From Halomonas litopenaei (lineage in GTDB: Bacteria > Pseudomonadota > Gammaproteobacteria > Pseudomonadales > Halomonadaceae), in the NCBI RefSeq assembly GCF_017303055.1, contig NZ_JAEKJT010000007.1, positions 243,665-307,664 of the forward strand: 64,000 nt of DNA, read 5' to 3'. The notes below the pieces were generated by a model. It saw only the letters and a list, made by a program, of their open reading frames with translations. It searched no databases and was not told the origin of the DNA. Shown here piece by piece: positions 34,926 through 43,939 of this stretch. The number at the start of each line of letters is the position of its first letter. The stretch's first letter is position 1. Made by a program: the position numbers and the translations under genes.

Positions 34926-36404
34926 ATGGTCGAAAATAACGCCACGATTGGCATTACGTTCGCGCTCTACCTGATACTGATGCTGGTCATCGGCATCATC
35001 GCCTACAAGCGCACCACCAACCTGTCAGACTACATTCTTGGCGGCCGCTCCCTGGGTCCCTGGACATCGGCCATCTCGGCGGGTGCCTCGGACATGTCGG
35101 GCTGGCTGTTGCTGGGTCTTCCCGGCGCCGCTTACGTCAGCGGATTGTCTGCAGCCTGGATTGCCGTCGGCCTGCTGATCGGCACCTGGCTGAATTGGCT
35201 CATCGTCGCACGCCGCATGCGCATCTATACCTTCAAGGCCAGTGATGCGCTGACCCTGCCGGACTTCTTCGCCAAACGCTTCCGCGAGAAGGCGCCTCTG
35301 CTGCGGGTCATCTCGGCAGTGTTCATCCTGCTGTTCTTCCTGTTCTATACCAGTTCTGGTCTGGTGGCAGGCGGCAAGCTGTTCGAGACCGTATTTGGTT
35401 TCGACTACACCATCGCGGTCACCGTCGGCACCCTCGCGATCATCTCCTACACCTTCTTTGGTGGCTTCCTGGCGGTATCCTGGACGGACCTTATCCAGGG
35501 CCTGATGATGGCCGCCGCGCTGCTGATCGTTCCGGTCATCGCCTTGACTGAGCTGGGCGGGCTCGGTGCCAGCGGCCAGCAGATCCTGGCAGAGAACCCC
35601 GACATGCTGAGCTGGTTCGTCGATGCCTCCACCGGCGAAACTCTCAGTGCCATCGGCATCATCAGCTCCTTGGCCTGGGGCCTTGGCTACTTCGGTCAGC
35701 CCCACATTCTGGCGCGCTTTGCCGCCATTCGCTCCGAAGCGGACATTCCCACTGCACGCCGCATCGCCGTCACCTGGTCAGGACTGTGCCTGGTCTGCGC
35801 CATGGCCGTGGGCCTGCTGGGCCTGGTCTACATGACCCGTGACCTGGGTGACGGTGAGACCATCTTCATGGTGATGGTCAACGCCATCTTCCACCCTCTG
35901 GTCGCAGGCGTTCTGCTGGCAGCCATTCTGGCGGCGGTGATGTCCACCGCGGACTCGCAGCTGCTGGTGTCCTCATCTGCCCTGACCGACGACTTCTACA
36001 AGGCGCTGTTCCGCCCCGATGCCAGCCAGTCAGAGCTGGTCTGGGTGGGACGCCTGGCTGTCGTGGGTATCGCCATCGTCGCCTACCTGCTGGCCATGAA
36101 CCCTGACTCCACCGTGCTGGGTCTGGTGTCTTATGCCTGGGCAGGTTTCGGTGCCGCCTTCGGTCCTGCCCTGATCATGTCGCTGTACTGGCGCCGCATG
36201 AACCAGTGGGGCGCCCTGGCCGGCATCGTGGTCGGCGGCGTCACCGTCGTGGCCTGGGCTGAACTGTCAGGTGGCCTGTTTGATCTGTATGAAATCGTAC
36301 CGGGCGTGATCTTTGCCTACATCGCCATCGTGGTGGTGAGTCTTGCCACTCAGGAACCTAGCCGCGAGATCACCGAAGAGTTCGATACACTGGAAGATGC
36401 ATAA
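34926..36404 (+). CDS. putP: Sodium/proline symporter
   Basis: Sodium:solute symporter family, about thirteen membrane helices, 492 residues. Landmarks: YILGGRSLGPWTSAISAGASDMSGWLLLGLPG, TLPDFFAKRF, and WGLGYFGQPHILARFAAI, all PutP-like. AAGGA lies upstream of the ATG. Follows putA by 176 bases in the same direction; proline may be taken up both as nutrient and as osmolyte. A strong hairpin follows. Confidence 0.94.
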   Translation: MVENNATIGITFALYLILMLVIGIIAYKRTTNLSDYILGGRSLGPWTSAISAGASDMSGWLLLGLPGAAYVSGLSAAWIAVGLLIGTWLNWLIVARRMRIYTFKASDALTLPDFFAKRFREKAPLLRVISAVFILLFFLFYTSSGLVAGGKLFETVFGFDYTIAVTVGTLAIISYTFFGGFLAVSWTDLIQGLMMAAALLIVPVIALTELGGLGASGQQILAENPDMLSWFVDASTGETLSAIGIISSLAWGLGYFGQPHILARFAAIRSEADIPTARRIAVTWSGLCLVCAMAVGLLGLVYMTRDLGDGETIFMVMVNAIFHPLVAGVLLAAILAAVMSTADSQLLVSSSALTDDFYKALFRPDASQSELVWVGRLAVVGIAIVAYLLAMNPDSTVLGLVSYAWAGFGAAFGPALIMSLYWRRMNQWGALAGIVVGGVTVVAWAELSGGLFDLYEIVPGVIFAYIAIVVVSLATQEPSREITEEFDTLEDA

Positions 36405-36425
36405 GCGCTGAATGACAGCCGTGAC

Positions 36426-36457
36426 GCAGAAGGCCGCCCAGATGGGCGGCCTTCTGC
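36426..36457 (+). terminator. Terminator after putP
   Basis: Perfect 14-bp stem pairing 36426-36439 with 36444-36457, 4-base loop, 21 bases after the putP stop. No long T-run follows; the stem could also stop the convergent minus-strand gene. Confidence 0.75.
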
Positions 36458-36554
36458 ATATGGGACGGCCTTCTCATATGGGGCGGTATTTGGCCTGTCA
36501 CTGGTCACTGCTCACAGGTCACTGCGCCTCAGCCGTTGCATCACTCGGTTGCCG

Positions 36555-36902
36555 TTATATCACGCCAATGGAGCGGGCCAACAACAAGGTGACGAAGATC
36601 GCCAGGGCCAAGGGGTACCAGGGCGCGGCGCTCGCTCTTCGCAGCCACATGAGCATGCGAGACGCGCCGACAGTGGGCGCTGTGACCAACGGGTAGCACA
36701 ATGGCAGTGCCAGGCCGACGCCGACTACCCAAAGCCCTAGCCCCACCATCAACACACGAGCAGGCAGTGTCAGACCACTGATCAGCCAGGGCTCCAGCAG
36801 CAGCCACACCGCTAGCAAGGCGGAGGCGCCCAGCGCCAAGGCTGCCATCCCCCAAGGCACGTTGGAGACGCCCAGCAACCGGCTTCGGTTACGTCTGATC
36901 AC
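36555..36902 (-). CDS. Small membrane protein of unknown function
   Basis: 115 residues with three or four hydrophobic segments (about 17-40, 48-72, 95-113) and a basic N-terminus MIRRNRSR. I do not recognise the family with confidence; size and topology recall the YbgE-type proteins of cytochrome bd operons, but no cyd genes are present. Convergent with putP. Confidence 0.6.
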   Translation of the reverse strand: MIRRNRSRLLGVSNVPWGMAALALGASALLAVWLLLEPWLISGLTLPARVLMVGLGLWVVGVGLALPLCYPLVTAPTVGASRMLMWLRRASAAPWYPLALAIFVTLLLARSIGVI

Positions 36903-37402
36903 AATACCGCCCCCGCCATTGGTAGATGATTACCTCACAGTGAAGACGATTTCCGTCCGTTCAGCGAGGTTTAGCGTGGGCCACCCGTTGCCATTGCCCA
37001 GGTGTCCCCTGCTAGCCTGAGGCGTCGTCCACGGCAATTGACCGCCCCGTGTTGGCTTTCTCACTGCTGTCCCCTGGCCTTCCAGTCCTTGGCCTTCTGG
37101 CACCTGGACTTCTGGCCTCTAGCGTTTGCCCCTCGGGCCGTCGCTCCTGCGCCGTGGACTCAGCTTTTGTCTCGTGGCACTCCGCTGTTTGGCCCGTCAC
37201 ACACCCCAAATGTGCAAAAAAGTTGTACAGATTTGATTCAGTGACACGGTACCAGCTCGTTAGTTCCATAGTTTTTCGCTAGTTACCCCTATCGACTCGA
37301 TTGTTTATTTCTACAAGACATTTAGAAACACTGTTCGTAAACTATGCCCTGTACAACATAGCTTCACCTTTCGAAGCCATAGGATCATCAAGGAGGTCCA
37401 CC
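36903..37402. other. Intergenic region upstream of the ompW paralogues
   Basis: 500 bases. The left half (to about 37200) is a degenerate run of CTGGCCTT/CTTCTGG-like pieces that gives spurious open frames. The right half is AT-rich and must carry the ompW promoter. I searched for an FNR-type TTGAT-N4-ATCAA site and did not find one. Confidence 0.5.
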
Positions 37403-38011
37403 ATGAAAATGACACGACTGATGGGAACCGCTGCTCTTCTCGCCACCACTGCTTTTGCTGCGCAGTCCGCCATGGCCTACCAGGCTGGTGACTTCTATGT
37501 GCGCGGTGGCTTCGAGAAGGCCGATCCCACTTCAGACAATGGTGACATCGCTGGTCAGGACATTGATGTCTCCGAAGAGAATGGATTTGCCTATGGCGCA
37601 GGTTACCTGTTCCACGACAAGTTCGGCGTCGAGCTGAACGGCTCCGAAGCCATGGAGCATGATATTGCTGTCGGCGGCGGCAACATTGGTAGCGTGGACC
37701 GCACCCCGGTCAACCTGATGCTCAACTACTACCCGCTGGGTGGCGTCGAAAACGCCCGTGTTCACCCCTACGTTGGCGTGGGCATGAACTACACCCACTT
37801 CTCGGACGAGAGCTTCAACGCCGAATTGGATAGCTCCTATGGCGCAGCCGCACAGGTTGGTCTTGACCTGAGCGTCACTGACAACCTGCTGGTGGGCACC
37901 TACGCACGCTACGCTGACGTCGACTCCGATATCGAAGTGAATGGCAGCGACGTCGGCGAAGCCGAAATCGATCCGATGACCATCGGTGCAGGCGTCACCT
38001 ACCGCTTCTAA
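37403..38011 (+). CDS. OmpW-family outer membrane protein (first copy)
   Basis: Eight-stranded outer membrane beta-barrel. A signal peptide of about 24 residues ends at AMAYQAGD. Landmarks: GDFYVRGGFEKADPTSDNG, FHDKFGVELNGSEAMEHDI, YPLGG, VHPYVGVGMNYTHFSDE, and the terminal YRF for outer membrane insertion. AAGGAGG lies 7 bases before ATG 37403. 202 residues; the loops are very acidic, as usual in halophiles. A near-related copy follows 200 bases downstream. Confidence 0.9.
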   Translation: MKMTRLMGTAALLATTAFAAQSAMAYQAGDFYVRGGFEKADPTSDNGDIAGQDIDVSEENGFAYGAGYLFHDKFGVELNGSEAMEHDIAVGGGNIGSVDRTPVNLMLNYYPLGGVENARVHPYVGVGMNYTHFSDESFNAELDSSYGAAAQVGLDLSVTDNLLVGTYARYADVDSDIEVNGSDVGEAEIDPMTIGAGVTYRF

Positions 38012-38060
38012 CCAGAAGTAATTGAAAGACAGCGTCTGATTTCCATCGATCGCTGACACG

Positions 38061-38090
38061 ACGGCGCCTGGCTTTCCAGGCGCCGTTTTC
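38061..38090 (+). terminator. Terminator after the first ompW copy
   Basis: 11-bp perfect stem pairing 38061-38071 with 38076-38086, loop CTTT, followed by TTTC. Good intrinsic terminator form. Confidence 0.85.
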
Positions 38091-38213
38091 GTTGGCCAAT
38101 CCATTGGCATGAACCGAAAGAGGTATTGAGGCAGGTCAATAACTGCATTCTCACTACAGCATAGACTGGCTTACATCGGGTCCGCCCATTCGCCAGTACG
38201 CAAGGAGAACTGC

Positions 38214-38855
38214 ATGCGCCATCCCCTGGTCACTACCGCACTGATTGCCACCCTTGGCTCCGCTGCCCTCGTCAGCACACAAGCGCTTGCCGACTATGGC
38301 AAGGGCGACTTCTATACACGCGTCGGTGTGGCCAAGGTCAAGCCTGACTCCGACAACGGTTCCTTGATGGGCGGCACCATGGACACCGATGTCCATGACG
38401 ACAACGGTTTTGCCTTCACCCTCGGCTACCGCTTCCACGACAAGTTTGGCGTCGAACTGCTGGCCGCCGAGCCCTTCGAACACGACGTGGACCTGAACGT
38501 GGGTGGCAACGATATTGGCGCGAGCGTCGAGCATCTGCCGCCGACTCTGACCGTGCAATACTATCCCTTCGGTGGCACCGCTTCCCGTGTCCAGCCCTAT
38601 GCCGGCATCGGCGTCAACTACACCCACTTCTCTGATGAAGACATCGACCTTCAGGGTGCTGACCTGGACCTGGAAGAGTCTTGGGGCTGGGCTGGCCAGG
38701 CGGGCCTGGACCTGCTGATCGACGATCACTGGGCGGCCAACATGGCGGTGTGGTACCTGGATATCGACAGCGACGTCGATCTCAACGGCGAGGACATCGG
38801 CGAAATCGAGGTGGACCCCTACGTGATCATGGCCGGTATCAGCTACCGCTTCTGA
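38214..38855 (+). CDS. OmpW-family outer membrane protein (second copy)
   Basis: Paralogue of the preceding gene, 213 residues, with its own signal peptide ending near ALADYGKGD. Shared blocks: GKGDFYTRVGVAKVKPDSDNG, FHDKFGVELLAAEPFEHD, YYPFGG, QPYAGIGVNYTHFSDE, and terminal SYRF. AAGGAGA lies 7 bases upstream. A terminator separates it from the first copy, so the two can be expressed independently. Confidence 0.9.
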   Translation: MRHPLVTTALIATLGSAALVSTQALADYGKGDFYTRVGVAKVKPDSDNGSLMGGTMDTDVHDDNGFAFTLGYRFHDKFGVELLAAEPFEHDVDLNVGGNDIGASVEHLPPTLTVQYYPFGGTASRVQPYAGIGVNYTHFSDEDIDLQGADLDLEESWGWAGQAGLDLLIDDHWAANMAVWYLDIDSDVDLNGEDIGEIEVDPYVIMAGISYRF

Positions 38856-38878
38856 TCCAGAGCACGTCCGCATACATG

Positions 38879-38913
38879 CAGCGCCCGCTCCTGCCAGGCA
38901 GGCGCGGGCGCTG
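38879..38913 (+). terminator. Terminator-like hairpin after the second ompW copy
   Basis: 10-bp stem pairing 38879-38888 with 38904-38913 around an inner CTGCC/GGCAG stem. No T-run follows. Confidence 0.6.
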
Positions 38914-38966
38914 TGCTGTCAATGCCAGTGGCTGAGCCTGCGTGAGGCTCGAGCGAGGCAGCGGCT

Positions 38967-39467
38967 CTAGCGGGGATGGTGGCGAGAAAGTCCCAACCTC
39001 CCCAGGGTGGCATCATCGAGGTGCTCGACGGCCTCCACCGCTGCCAGCGCCTGGTGGTAGCCCTCGCTCAGGAAGTCACGACCGGCCAGCAGGTGCTCGA
39101 GGTACTCGCGGGCGGGCTTGAGCCCCTCCCCCTGGCGCTCGGTGCTGGCGATATACACCCAGGCATCGATCACCCCCTCGGCGGTCTGCAGTGGCAAGCG
39201 CTGGCGCGTGTATTCATGGGGATAGCCTTCGAAGGGATCCATGGACGCGATCTGCTCAGGCACCATCAGCTCGAACAGGGCCCCTTCAACGCGCTTGCCA
39301 GCGGCGGGCACCACATTGGCGTGGGCGATCCCCGGTACTTTCGAGGCCTTGTTGAAACGCAGTGCGTATTCCTCAAGGGTCGCAGGCAGCACGCGTCGCG
39401 TTTCTCCGATACGGGCCTCGACCCGTGCAAGGTTCATGTTACTGCCGTAAGCAAAGTACCAGGGCAC
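38967..39467 (-). CDS. Gamma-glutamylcyclotransferase-like protein
   Basis: Small beta-barrel enzyme of the AIG2/GGCT type, 166 residues. Marks: FAYGSNM at the N-terminus (glycine-rich substrate loop) and DPFEGYPHEYTR, where the Glu is the likely catalytic acid. It may act on gamma-glutamyl peptides to give 5-oxoproline, inferred from the fold. GTG start at 39467 with AGGAG 6 bases upstream. The 12-bp repeat tract lies just upstream of its start. Confidence 0.82.
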   Translation of the reverse strand: MPWYFAYGSNMNLARVEARIGETRRVLPATLEEYALRFNKASKVPGIAHANVVPAAGKRVEGALFELMVPEQIASMDPFEGYPHEYTRQRLPLQTAEGVIDAWVYIASTERQGEGLKPAREYLEHLLAGRDFLSEGYHQALAAVEAVEHLDDATLGRLGLSRHHPR

Positions 39468-39524
39468 GTTACGCTCCTCATCATCTTCGCGTGAGTGTTC
39501 ATGACAGCGTCGGCTGACCTACTG

Positions 39525-39605
39525 CACACTCTCTAGACCACTACCTAAAACACTATCTAGAACACTATCTAGAACACTATCTAGAACACTATCTAGAACA
39601 GTATC
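39525..39605. repeat. 12-bp tandem repeats containing CTAG
   Basis: Four exact copies of AACACTATCTAG (39549-39560, 39561-39572, 39573-39584, 39585-39596), with two degenerate copies to the left (from about 39525, with CTCTAG and CTACCTAA) and a partial one to the right. Each copy carries the tetranucleotide CTAG, usually rare in gammaproteobacterial DNA. The tract lies 58-130 bases upstream of the minus-strand gamma-glutamylcyclotransferase-like gene and just after the yqcC stop. Confidence 0.9.
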
Positions 39606-39656
39606 CGCATCACGGTGCGCACCGGCGATACGCGCTCTGCCGAGGCTGGTGCGGTC

Positions 39657-40001
39657 TCAGTTGTCGGTGATCAAACGGTCAATGTCTTCCACCACCTTGC
39701 GCAGCAACACGCGATCCTGAGCGCTGGCCCCTTCCTGAATCAGATAGGCATCTACCGCAGGAGCGACATCACAGCTGGCGGGCAGCGCTGCCTGTTGATC
39801 TACCAGCACCTCAAGGCGTGCAATGAATACAAAGCGCAGCCATTGGGGCAGGGACATGGTGTCGATACAAAACGGCTGCTGACTGTTGAATGCCGCCGGC
39901 TCAGGCTTGTCCATGCGCCACATGTTGGCGGCCTTCATGGTGGCCTGAAGCTCTCTCAGGGCTGCGGCAAGATCATCATGTACAGTGGGTTCGGTCGGCA
40001 T
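39657..40001 (-). CDS. yqcC: YqcC-family protein (DUF446)
   Basis: Conserved small cytoplasmic protein of unknown function, 114 residues. The family signature is PFCIDTMSLPQWLRFVFIARLEVLVDQQAALP (landmark), mostly helical. Complete. In E. coli yqcC adjoins truC; here it stands between a repeat tract and an amino-acid ABC importer, so the context gives no hint. Confidence 0.85.
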   Translation of the reverse strand: MPTEPTVHDDLAAALRELQATMKAANMWRMDKPEPAAFNSQQPFCIDTMSLPQWLRFVFIARLEVLVDQQAALPASCDVAPAVDAYLIQEGASAQDRVLLRKVVEDIDRLITDN

Positions 40002-40064
40002 GCAGCCTCCCTGTCGTGAAAAATGAATAAGGATGGGGCTCTGAAGCCAACGGACCGACCCGCC

Positions 40065-40823
40065 CTAGCCGGGGGAGAGTGCGTCATCCGCAGGCAGCAC
40101 CTTACGTAGAAAATCGCGGGTCCGCGGATCCTGGGGCGATGTAAACAGCACCGAGGGTGGCCCCTGCTCGATAATGCGCCCACCTTCCATGAACACCACA
40201 CGATCGGCCACGTCCCTCGCGAATGCCATCTCGTGGGTCACCACCAGCATGGTCTGTCGCTCCTGGGCCAGCTGCTTCATCAGTGCGAGCACTTCATCTA
40301 CCCATTCAGGATCCAGCGACGAGGTCGGTTCATCGAACAGAATGACCTCTGCCTGGGCGGCCATGGCACGACCAATACCCACGCGCTGCTGCTGCCCTCC
40401 AGAGAGCGATGCCGGATAGGCATCCGCCTTGTCCGCCATGCCGATGCGCTCGAGAATCTCGCGGGCACGGGCGTGGGCCTTGGCCTTGGGCCAGCGGTTG
40501 ACGACAATCAAGCCCTCCGCGATGTTCTCCAGGGCAGTCTTGTTGGCGAACAGCGCGTAGTTCTGAAAGACGAAGGCAGTCCTGCGGCGAACTTCCAGGA
40601 TGGAGGACTTGCTGGCAGATGCCAGGTCCAGGCTCAGCGAGCCCAGGGTAAGGCGTCCGCCGTCAGGCCGCTCAAGAAAGTTGAGGCATCGCAGCAAGGT
40701 CGACTTGCCGGTACCGGACGGCCCGATGACCACGATAATCTCGCCCTGCTCGATGTTCAGGTCGATGCCATCAAGCACTCGCGTATCACCGAAGCGCTTG
40801 CTTAGCTGTTCTATCTTGATCAT
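40065..40823 (-). CDS. Polar amino acid ABC importer, ATP-binding protein (probably cystine)
   Basis: 252 residues. Walker A GPSGTGKST near 34-42, Q-loop FVFQNYALF, signature LSGGQQQRVGIGRA, Walker B VILFDEPTSSLDPE and H-loop VTHEM. The GlnQ/TcyN type. Last gene of the leftward operon SBP-permease-ATPase; overlaps the permease stop by ATGA. Substrate from the partner genes. Confidence 0.9.
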   Translation of the reverse strand: MIKIEQLSKRFGDTRVLDGIDLNIEQGEIIVVIGPSGTGKSTLLRCLNFLERPDGGRLTLGSLSLDLASASKSSILEVRRRTAFVFQNYALFANKTALENIAEGLIVVNRWPKAKAHARAREILERIGMADKADAYPASLSGGQQQRVGIGRAMAAQAEVILFDEPTSSLDPEWVDEVLALMKQLAQERQTMLVVTHEMAFARDVADRVVFMEGGRIIEQGPPSVLFTSPQDPRTRDFLRKVLPADDALSPG

Positions 40824-41494
40824 CGCCGATAGGCCTCATTGAGTCGGTATTCGAGACGTCGCTGCAACCACGCCAACGCCTCCACGATGGCCCAATAAAT
40901 CAGCGCGACGGTGATAAAGGCTTCGAAGTAGAGAAAACTGCCCGCCGCCTCTTTCTGGGTGGCTCCCATCAGCTCGGTAACGCCGAGGGTAAACGCCAGC
41001 GAGGTCGCCTTGATCATGTCGATGAAATAGTTCATCAACGTCGGCACGGCGATGCGAGTTGCCTGGGGCAACACGATCCGACGCATCAGCTGTCCATTGG
41101 TCATGCCTATCGACAGCGCGGCTTCGGTCTGGCTGCGGTCGACGCCGACAATGGCGGCACGTATGGACTCTGCCATATACGCGGAAAAATGCAGTGTCAG
41201 CCCCATGATGGTCGCGGTAATGCCATCAATAGCGGTCAGAAAGGACAGCGCTTGGGGCAGCCCGTAATAGAACAGGAAAAGCTGCACCAGCAGCGGTGTA
41301 CCTCGAAAGAACGAGATAAACCACAGCGTCAATCCATTGAGCACCGGTATCTTGAGGACCCGAACCACCGCCAGCAGACTGGCAAGGGCCAGGGCCAGCA
41401 CCATTCCAGCCAATGCCATGCCTAGCGTCAGCGGCAGATAGCTCAACAGAATGGGCACCAGCCCAAGCATGTAATCGAGATCGAGGAGCTTCAT
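40820..41494 (-). CDS. Polar amino acid ABC importer, permease (probably cystine)
   Basis: 224 residues, about five membrane helices. HisM-type landmarks: FRGTPLLVQLFLFYYGLPQAL, the coupling-helix EAA-like loop EAALSIGMTNGQLMRRIVLPQA, and SLAFTLGVTELMGATQKEA, which resembles TcyL/YecS. Lies 17 bases after the binding-protein gene and overlaps the ATPase gene. Confidence 0.89.
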   Translation of the reverse strand: MKLLDLDYMLGLVPILLSYLPLTLGMALAGMVLALALASLLAVVRVLKIPVLNGLTLWFISFFRGTPLLVQLFLFYYGLPQALSFLTAIDGITATIMGLTLHFSAYMAESIRAAIVGVDRSQTEAALSIGMTNGQLMRRIVLPQATRIAVPTLMNYFIDMIKATSLAFTLGVTELMGATQKEAAGSFLYFEAFITVALIYWAIVEALAWLQRRLEYRLNEAYRR

Positions 41495-41511
41495 GTGCTG
41501 GCCACCCTCAC

Positions 41512-42258
41512 TCAGGGCGTGGTGATGTCGGCATCAAACCAGCGCTGTGAAATCTCGCCGAGGGTGCCATTGTCACGCAGGGTCTCGAGCGCCTGATCCA
41601 CCTGATCCCGCAGTGCCTCGTCTTCCTGGCGGAAGGGAAGCGCATTGCGAATCTCGGAAAACGGCTTGCCGGCGAGGGCCAACGGCAGCGGTTTCTCCTT
41701 GATCACCTGGGTCGCACTGACGCGGTCCATGACAAAGGCATCGACACGCCCGAGCGCGGTGTCCTGCTCGATATTGCTTTCGTAGGTGCGAATGTCCACC
41801 TCGTCAGCGAAAGGGAGCTCACGCAACAGCTGCTCGTAATTGGACCCCAGGTTGACGGCGACCGTCTTGCCTGCCAGGTCCTCGACACCGGTCACCTCGT
41901 CATTACCTTCCCGGGTAACCACCTGGGCGCCATCGTAGACATAGGGCGACGTGAACAGATACTTCTGTTCGCGCTCCTCAGTGATGGTGATCTGGTTGGC
42001 GATGGTGTCGATACGGCCCGACTCCAGCATGCCAAAGAGGCCTGAGAAATTGGCAGTGACAAACTCAACCTCAACGCCCATTTCGTCGGCCACCGCCTCC
42101 ATGACGTCGACCTCGAATCCCTTCAGGGTGTCCTGTTCGACAAAGGTGAAGGGGAAATAACCACCCGACATGCCCACCTTGAGCGGATCAGCGTAGGCAT
42201 TGCTGGCGAGACCGAGAGCACCAGCGATAGCGAGAGATGCGGCCAGTTGGCGAACCAT
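41512..42258 (-). CDS. Periplasmic amino acid-binding protein (probably cystine, TcyJ/FliY-like)
   Basis: 248 residues. Signal peptide about 1-22 (SNAYADPLK at the end). Solute-binding family 3: FVEQDTLKGFEVDVMEAVADEMG, then ESGRIDTIANQITITEEREQKYLFTSPYVYDG, which is very like cystine-binding proteins. AAGGAG 6 bases before ATG 42258. First gene of the operon. A -10 box and a dyad lie about 115 bases upstream. Cystine is my best guess; other small amino acids are possible. Confidence 0.87.
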   Translation of the reverse strand: MVRQLAASLAIAGALGLASNAYADPLKVGMSGGYFPFTFVEQDTLKGFEVDVMEAVADEMGVEVEFVTANFSGLFGMLESGRIDTIANQITITEEREQKYLFTSPYVYDGAQVVTREGNDEVTGVEDLAGKTVAVNLGSNYEQLLRELPFADEVDIRTYESNIEQDTALGRVDAFVMDRVSATQVIKEKPLPLALAGKPFSEIRNALPFRQEDEALRDQVDQALETLRDNGTLGEISQRWFDADITTP

Positions 42259-42858
42259 GGACGACTCCTTCAAGACAGTAATGGACAGCAAAGGGAGAGA
42301 CAGTTGGAGGCAACCTGAACAATTTCAACCAACGGCCCACCCTCGCCTCAGCATAATTTGGAATAAACGACCCCCATTATATTCCATTTAGATAGCAGAC
42401 GCAGTGGAAAAGCTGCCTAGCAGCCATAGCTCGCGGCTATGACCAGGAGACGACAGCCCTCCTGGCAACGCCTATCGCCTGGTCGGTCCTGCCCACAGCA
42501 TGGATCTGGGACATCACAGCGGCGGAGCTAAACGTGAAGAGACACCTGATGGGGCCTCGGGCAGCAGTGGTTAGGCGGCAAGAGCAGCCCCATCGCTATC
42601 ACGATCAACAGCGACAGCAACAGGCATGACACCCACAGGGACCAGCGACGCTTTCATGCACAGAAGCCCTGCATGTCCCTGTGGATAACCGCTGAACAGA
42701 CTGGCACAGCGCGCTACTGGCGGCCTTTAGCGGCACCTGGTCAAAAAATCGCCGGCGAATCGTGCCACCATGTATTCCATAGCGGTAAATTTAGCGGTCA
42801 GACGGCTGACAGACCTGCCGCTGCACGATAGAGTGCACGCTGATCTTCCGGAGCGACC
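42259..42858. other. 600-bp intergenic region between the amino-acid importer and the DUF3549 gene
   Basis: Holds the importer promoter region (dyad at 42359-42386) on the left. From about 42420 to 42720 I see nothing specific; a few short open frames there have no family resemblance. The right end must carry the promoter of the rightward DUF3549 gene. Confidence 0.5.
42359..42386 (-). promoter_or_regulatory. Perfect -10 box inside an inverted repeat, upstream of the amino-acid importer
   Basis: TGGAATA (42359-42365) and TATTCCA (42380-42386) form a perfect 7-bp dyad with 14-base spacer. On the minus strand TATAAT (42381-42376) overlaps the dyad. No good -35 box stands at the right distance, as is common in activator-dependent promoters. 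A LysR-type regulator would fit this kind of site; which one is unknown. Confidence 0.5.
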
Positions 42859-43896
42859 ATGCAAGCGATCCACTCTCTTCACGACTTCTTCCGCCTCACC
42901 GGTGCCGACGTGCATCTTTACCATATGGGGCGTCGCGTACATCCTTGCTCACTGGACACCCTGGCTGACTTCGAGGCCGGCGATGTGCCCTGGCCAGAAC
43001 CCTGGCAAGGCAAGGCCAGGCTGGCCATGGTCTTCCGCCTTGGCGACATGCAGGACCCACTGATCTGGTTTCTGGCCCTTCCGCTGGATGAGCAAGGCTT
43101 GTTGGATGCGGCTCAACGGGATGCTTTTCTGGAGCGCCTGCTATCGACCCTGGGGCGAAGCGCCGAGCAGCTAGAGGCATCGGCCGAGGACGAGATTGAC
43201 AACCTGATGAAGGACAATCCGCTGGCCTTCACGCCGTCACTGGCTTTCCAGGCAGTCTTGCACGCCCGCGCCAGCGCCGAGCTCGAGCGCCCCGCCAGCG
43301 AACACCTCGAGCCCGTCGAGGCCTTCTTCGCCGGACAGGCCGGCCATGATTGGCAGGCACTGGGACTGCAAGGCCTTGCCGACTACGTGGTGCGACTGTC
43401 CACCGACACCGAGCGTCAACTGCGCCATGCAATCCCGCAGCTGCACAGCGAAGTACTGACATCGCTATGCTACTGTCTGGAACATGTCGCCATTGATGAG
43501 GCCGTGGCAGACAGCCTGCGGCAACGGGGCGAGCAAGCTGCCCGTGACGGCGATATCGAGACCTACTGCGCCTGCATTAGGGCCGTCGGTGGAGGTTCCC
43601 GTCGCGTTGCTGCCGACTGGTTCGATCAACTACTGGCCGACCGCCATGCCTGCGGTCCCGATGCGCTGGCGGCCATGGCCGCGCGCGGATGGCAACATCT
43701 AGAGGACGCCGAACGCCTGCCCCGCTTTCTCGAGCGACTGGCAGCCAACGAGGAAGCTGACTTTATGGCACTCGCCAGGGACCTGGCACAGATCCCGCGG
43801 CTACGCCTGCCGGTGCTGATGACCCTGCGCCAGGCACCTGAGGGCTCAGCGACTGCCAGCCGCCTGGCAATCGTCAAGGGACGCCAGGGTCATTGA
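42859..43896 (+). CDS. DUF3549 family protein
   Basis: 345 residues, cytoplasmic, no signal peptide. The N-terminus HSLHDFFRLTGADVHLYHMGRRVHPCSLDTLADFE resembles the conserved start of DUF3549 proteins of pseudomonads. Function unknown. Slightly helical, acidic C-terminal half with repeat-like LAA-rich segments. GGAG-like site is weak (GGAGCGACC before ATG 42859). Lies 43 bases ahead of rimB, perhaps in one transcript. Confidence 0.78.
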   Translation: MQAIHSLHDFFRLTGADVHLYHMGRRVHPCSLDTLADFEAGDVPWPEPWQGKARLAMVFRLGDMQDPLIWFLALPLDEQGLLDAAQRDAFLERLLSTLGRSAEQLEASAEDEIDNLMKDNPLAFTPSLAFQAVLHARASAELERPASEHLEPVEAFFAGQAGHDWQALGLQGLADYVVRLSTDTERQLRHAIPQLHSEVLTSLCYCLEHVAIDEAVADSLRQRGEQAARDGDIETYCACIRAVGGGSRRVAADWFDQLLADRHACGPDALAAMAARGWQHLEDAERLPRFLERLAANEEADFMALARDLAQIPRLRLPVLMTLRQAPEGSATASRLAIVKGRQGH

Positions 43897-43939
43897 GCTG
43901 CCCACTGGTGTGTTCGGGTTACCCCTACAAGGAGACGAT

